Source of the DNA: Mesorhizobium escarrei
GTDB taxonomy: Bacteria; Pseudomonadota; Alphaproteobacteria; Rhizobiales; Rhizobiaceae
DNA length: 64,000 bases
Assembly (NCBI RefSeq): GCF_935825525.1
Contig: NZ_CAKXZT010000124.1
Coordinates: 124,001 to 188,000 of the forward strand
Reading direction: 5' to 3'
A program made the translations under genes and the position numbers. Positions 62,504-64,000 of the stretch are shown one piece after another. Positions within the stretch are counted from its first letter, which is position 1. Each line of letters opens with the position of its first letter. Below the pieces are notes generated by a model, which did not search any database, had not been told where the DNA came from, and worked only from the letters and a program-made list of their open reading frames with translations.

Positions 62504-63390
62504 TTTCGCACAGTGAATTGCGGCCAGCCGTCGTGGTGATTGGCGGCTCTGGTGGAATTGGCCGGGCAATTGCGGGCGTCGCTGCACGGGAGCGCGGTGC
62601 GGTTGTGCTGGTGGCCCGCTCGCCCGAGGGTTTGGCCGCCGCGGCGTCTGAGGTTCGGGAGGCGGGTGGCGAGGCCTTCACGCTCGAGTTGGATCTCGTG
62701 GCAGGCGATGCGCCAACGCGCCTGGAGGGCTTTCTGTCCGCACACGGCCTGGTCTGTGATGTCCTGGTGAACAGCGCCGGCTATGGTTTGCGGGGCGCGG
62801 CGACGGCGCTGCCTGTTGACGGTCAACTCGGCATCATCGATCTCAACATACATTCGCTCACAGAATTGACCCTCCATTTTCTGCCGGGAATGGTGGCGCG
62901 GCGACGGGGCGGGGTGCTCAATCTCAGTTCCGTGGCCGGGTTCGTTCCCGGACCTTACATGGCTCTGTACTTCGCCAGCAAAGGTTTCGTGCGCTTCTTC
63001 TCACAGGCGCTTCACCAGGAGGTGCGCCGAACCGGTGTGACGGTCACATGCGTGGCGCCAGGCCCGGTGTCGACGGAGTTTCTCGCAAGGTCAGGCGCCA
63101 GTCAGACGGCGCTCTTCAGCTTCTTGCCCAAGGTGGATGCGGAGTATGTGGCCGAACGTGCGTGGCGAGGGTTCAAATCCGGTCGTCGACTCGTCGTGCC
63201 GGGAATCTCGGCCAAGTTGGCGGCCCTTGCGGCGACGCTCCTGCCTTCCGCAGCAATGCTCCCCCTGGTCGGCCGGCTGCAACGCAGCGGCAATGATCAA
63301 TGTCCTTGCGGTTCTGGTATGAAGTTCAAGAAATGCTGCGGTACCCGCCAGATCCAGCTGCGCCGGGGCCCTCGCGGAATTATCCCCTGA
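62500..63390 (+). CDS. SDR-family oxidoreductase fused to a C-terminal SEC-C zinc motif
   Basis: The 296-residue protein is an SDR: GGSGGIG at 15-21, NSAG at 91-94, Ser143/144 and Y157-x3-K161 (YFASK). After about residue 240 it ends with a short linker and a SEC-C-type motif, CPCGSGMKFKKCC (C268, C270, C279, C280), which binds zinc in SecA and in some nucleases. The fusion is unusual for an SDR. It completes the three-gene operon with the methyltransferase-like and acyltransferase-like proteins, so it probably reduces or oxidises an intermediate of the same product. Confidence 0.85.
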   Translation: MISHSELRPAVVVIGGSGGIGRAIAGVAARERGAVVLVARSPEGLAAAASEVREAGGEAFTLELDLVAGDAPTRLEGFLSAHGLVCDVLVNSAGYGLRGAATALPVDGQLGIIDLNIHSLTELTLHFLPGMVARRRGGVLNLSSVAGFVPGPYMALYFASKGFVRFFSQALHQEVRRTGVTVTCVAPGPVSTEFLARSGASQTALFSFLPKVDAEYVAERAWRGFKSGRRLVVPGISAKLAALAATLLPSAAMLPLVGRLQRSGNDQCPCGSGMKFKKCCGTRQIQLRRGPRGIIP

Positions 63391-63649
63391 GCGGACCAGC
63401 ACGCCACCGAAAAACCTCATTGAAGCAAGAGACCGCTCGCCGATGACGGGCGGTTAAGCATGTTTGTGGCATAGAGGAGGCTCCTCCATCTCTGAACAGC
63501 GCTCTGCGGAGTGGTTATTGGAACCGTTGGAGCCGTTTCCAACAAAGCCCTTGAAATGATTGGCGCCGTCGAACTCCGTTAACGCCCCATCAAGGTTAAT
63601 GCATCATCGTGCCTCTCCAGTGGGGTCCGTTGCGTTTCTGGAGAGTTCC

Positions 63650-64000
63650 GTGCATCGACGTGTTTTGAAGCGGCTTGCCGCTTTCGCCGGTGAGAAAAGA
63701 CGTTCGTTTCTGTCTCCTCTGGTCATTGGACTTGGCATCTGGGTCGGCTTTCCCAATGTCATTGCCTACCAGGACATGACGAGCCTGGTTTCCGGTCTCA
63801 AGGCGCCGAACGCCCGCTGGAACGCGTATGTCGAGAAATCCGTCGCCGGCTCGGTCCATGCCGCCGAAATGCCTTTCCTCGATTCCGACACCACCGGCTC
63901 GATCTCGGGTTCTGGCGTCCGCTTGCCCGGCATCGGCGCCGTGTCCTTTCGCGGCAAGGGCAGCGTGGCCAGCACGACGCCCGACGAGGACCGCATCATG
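63650..64000 (+). CDS. Membrane-anchored protein, C-terminus cut by window edge
   Basis: GTG 63650 with GGAG six bases upstream opens a frame that stays open for all 117 codons to the edge. The product begins MHRRVLKRLAAFAGEKRRSF, has one membrane segment (PLVIGLGIWVGFPNVIAY) and then a soluble, serine/glycine-rich stretch (DSDTTGSISGSGVRLPGIG). Layout suits a periplasmic cell-wall hydrolase of the kind found in Mesorhizobium, but the catalytic domain is outside the window. The 259-bp gap before it (63391-63649) holds no gene. Confidence 0.6.
   Translation, partial: MHRRVLKRLAAFAGEKRRSFLSPLVIGLGIWVGFPNVIAYQDMTSLVSGLKAPNARWNAYVEKSVAGSVHAAEMPFLDSDTTGSISGSGVRLPGIGAVSFRGKGSVASTTPDEDRIM

Noticed and set aside
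1..64000. CRISPR arrays, tRNA, rRNA, transposases, integrases or prophage genes
   Set aside because: No regular spacer-repeat pattern, cloverleaf or mobile-element protein was recognised on reading. Palindromic repeats present are of the intergenic rhizobial type.

Overview
The window looks like chromosomal or accessory DNA of a rhizobial alphaproteobacterium, most likely Mesorhizobium or a close relative. The pointers are high GC content, a bacA-type peptide transporter, rhizobial palindromic intergenic repeats (at 26.5, 48.7, 51.9, 54.8 and 56.8 kb), a three-hairpin small RNA with CCTCCTCCC loops typical of the rhizobial alpha-r14 (NfeR) family, and a very high density of ABC uptake systems with sugar or polyol catabolic genes. 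No tRNA, rRNA, CRISPR array, transposase or integrase was found. The genus is an inference.

Layout. 0-8.6 kb: a carbohydrate module with SDR dehydrogenase (cut by the left edge), sugar ABC ATPase, binding protein and permease, a divergent SorC-type regulator, an FGGY kinase and a COG4091 oxidoreductase related to the DRL family. 8.9-11.7 kb: an enolase-superfamily enzyme, a FadR-type GntR regulator with a perfect palindromic operator, and a BesD-like Fe/2-oxoglutarate oxygenase. 11.9-17.3 kb: an RND efflux pump behind a small translationally coupled ORF, divergent from a TetR regulator with two operators between them. 17.6 kb: the small RNA. 17.9-23.2 kb: a Frc-like sugar ABC operon ending in a LacI regulator, then a FAH-superfamily enzyme. 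23.7-29.8 kb: a polyamine-type (Pot) ABC operon with an embedded XRE-cupin regulator and an aldehyde dehydrogenase.

29.9-35 kb: a GntR regulator divergent from an SsuABC-like transporter with two permeases, a fumarylpyruvate-hydrolase-like FAH enzyme and a truncated acyl-CoA-synthetase start. 35.5-37.3 kb: small SnoaL, AHSA1/ArsR and ArsC-like genes. 37.3-48.6 kb: a large polyol-type regulon with a second FGGY kinase, two SorC regulators, a glycerol-1-phosphate-dehydrogenase-like enzyme, a HAD phosphatase and a complete MalFGK-like ABC transporter with an SDR enzyme. 48.8-59.1 kb: DUF488, M29 aminopeptidase, a LysR regulator with a small divergent gene, MFS transporter, bacA, polysaccharide deacetylase, YfgM-like protein, der and an SDR. 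59.3-64 kb: envelope genes (L,D-transpeptidase and two lipoproteins), then a compact operon of an isoprenylcysteine-methyltransferase-like membrane protein, a stand-alone E2-type acyltransferase and an SDR fused to a SEC-C zinc motif. The right edge cuts a membrane-anchored protein.

Most modules follow one plan: a regulator, a dedicated importer and one to four catabolic enzymes. Short inverted repeats in several regulator-transporter intergenic regions can be proposed as operators. Substrates are mostly not decidable from sequence. The least explained parts are the 61.1-63.4 kb operon, the DRL-like enzyme at 7.2-8.6 kb and the glycerol-1-phosphate-dehydrogenase/HAD pair at 40-42 kb.
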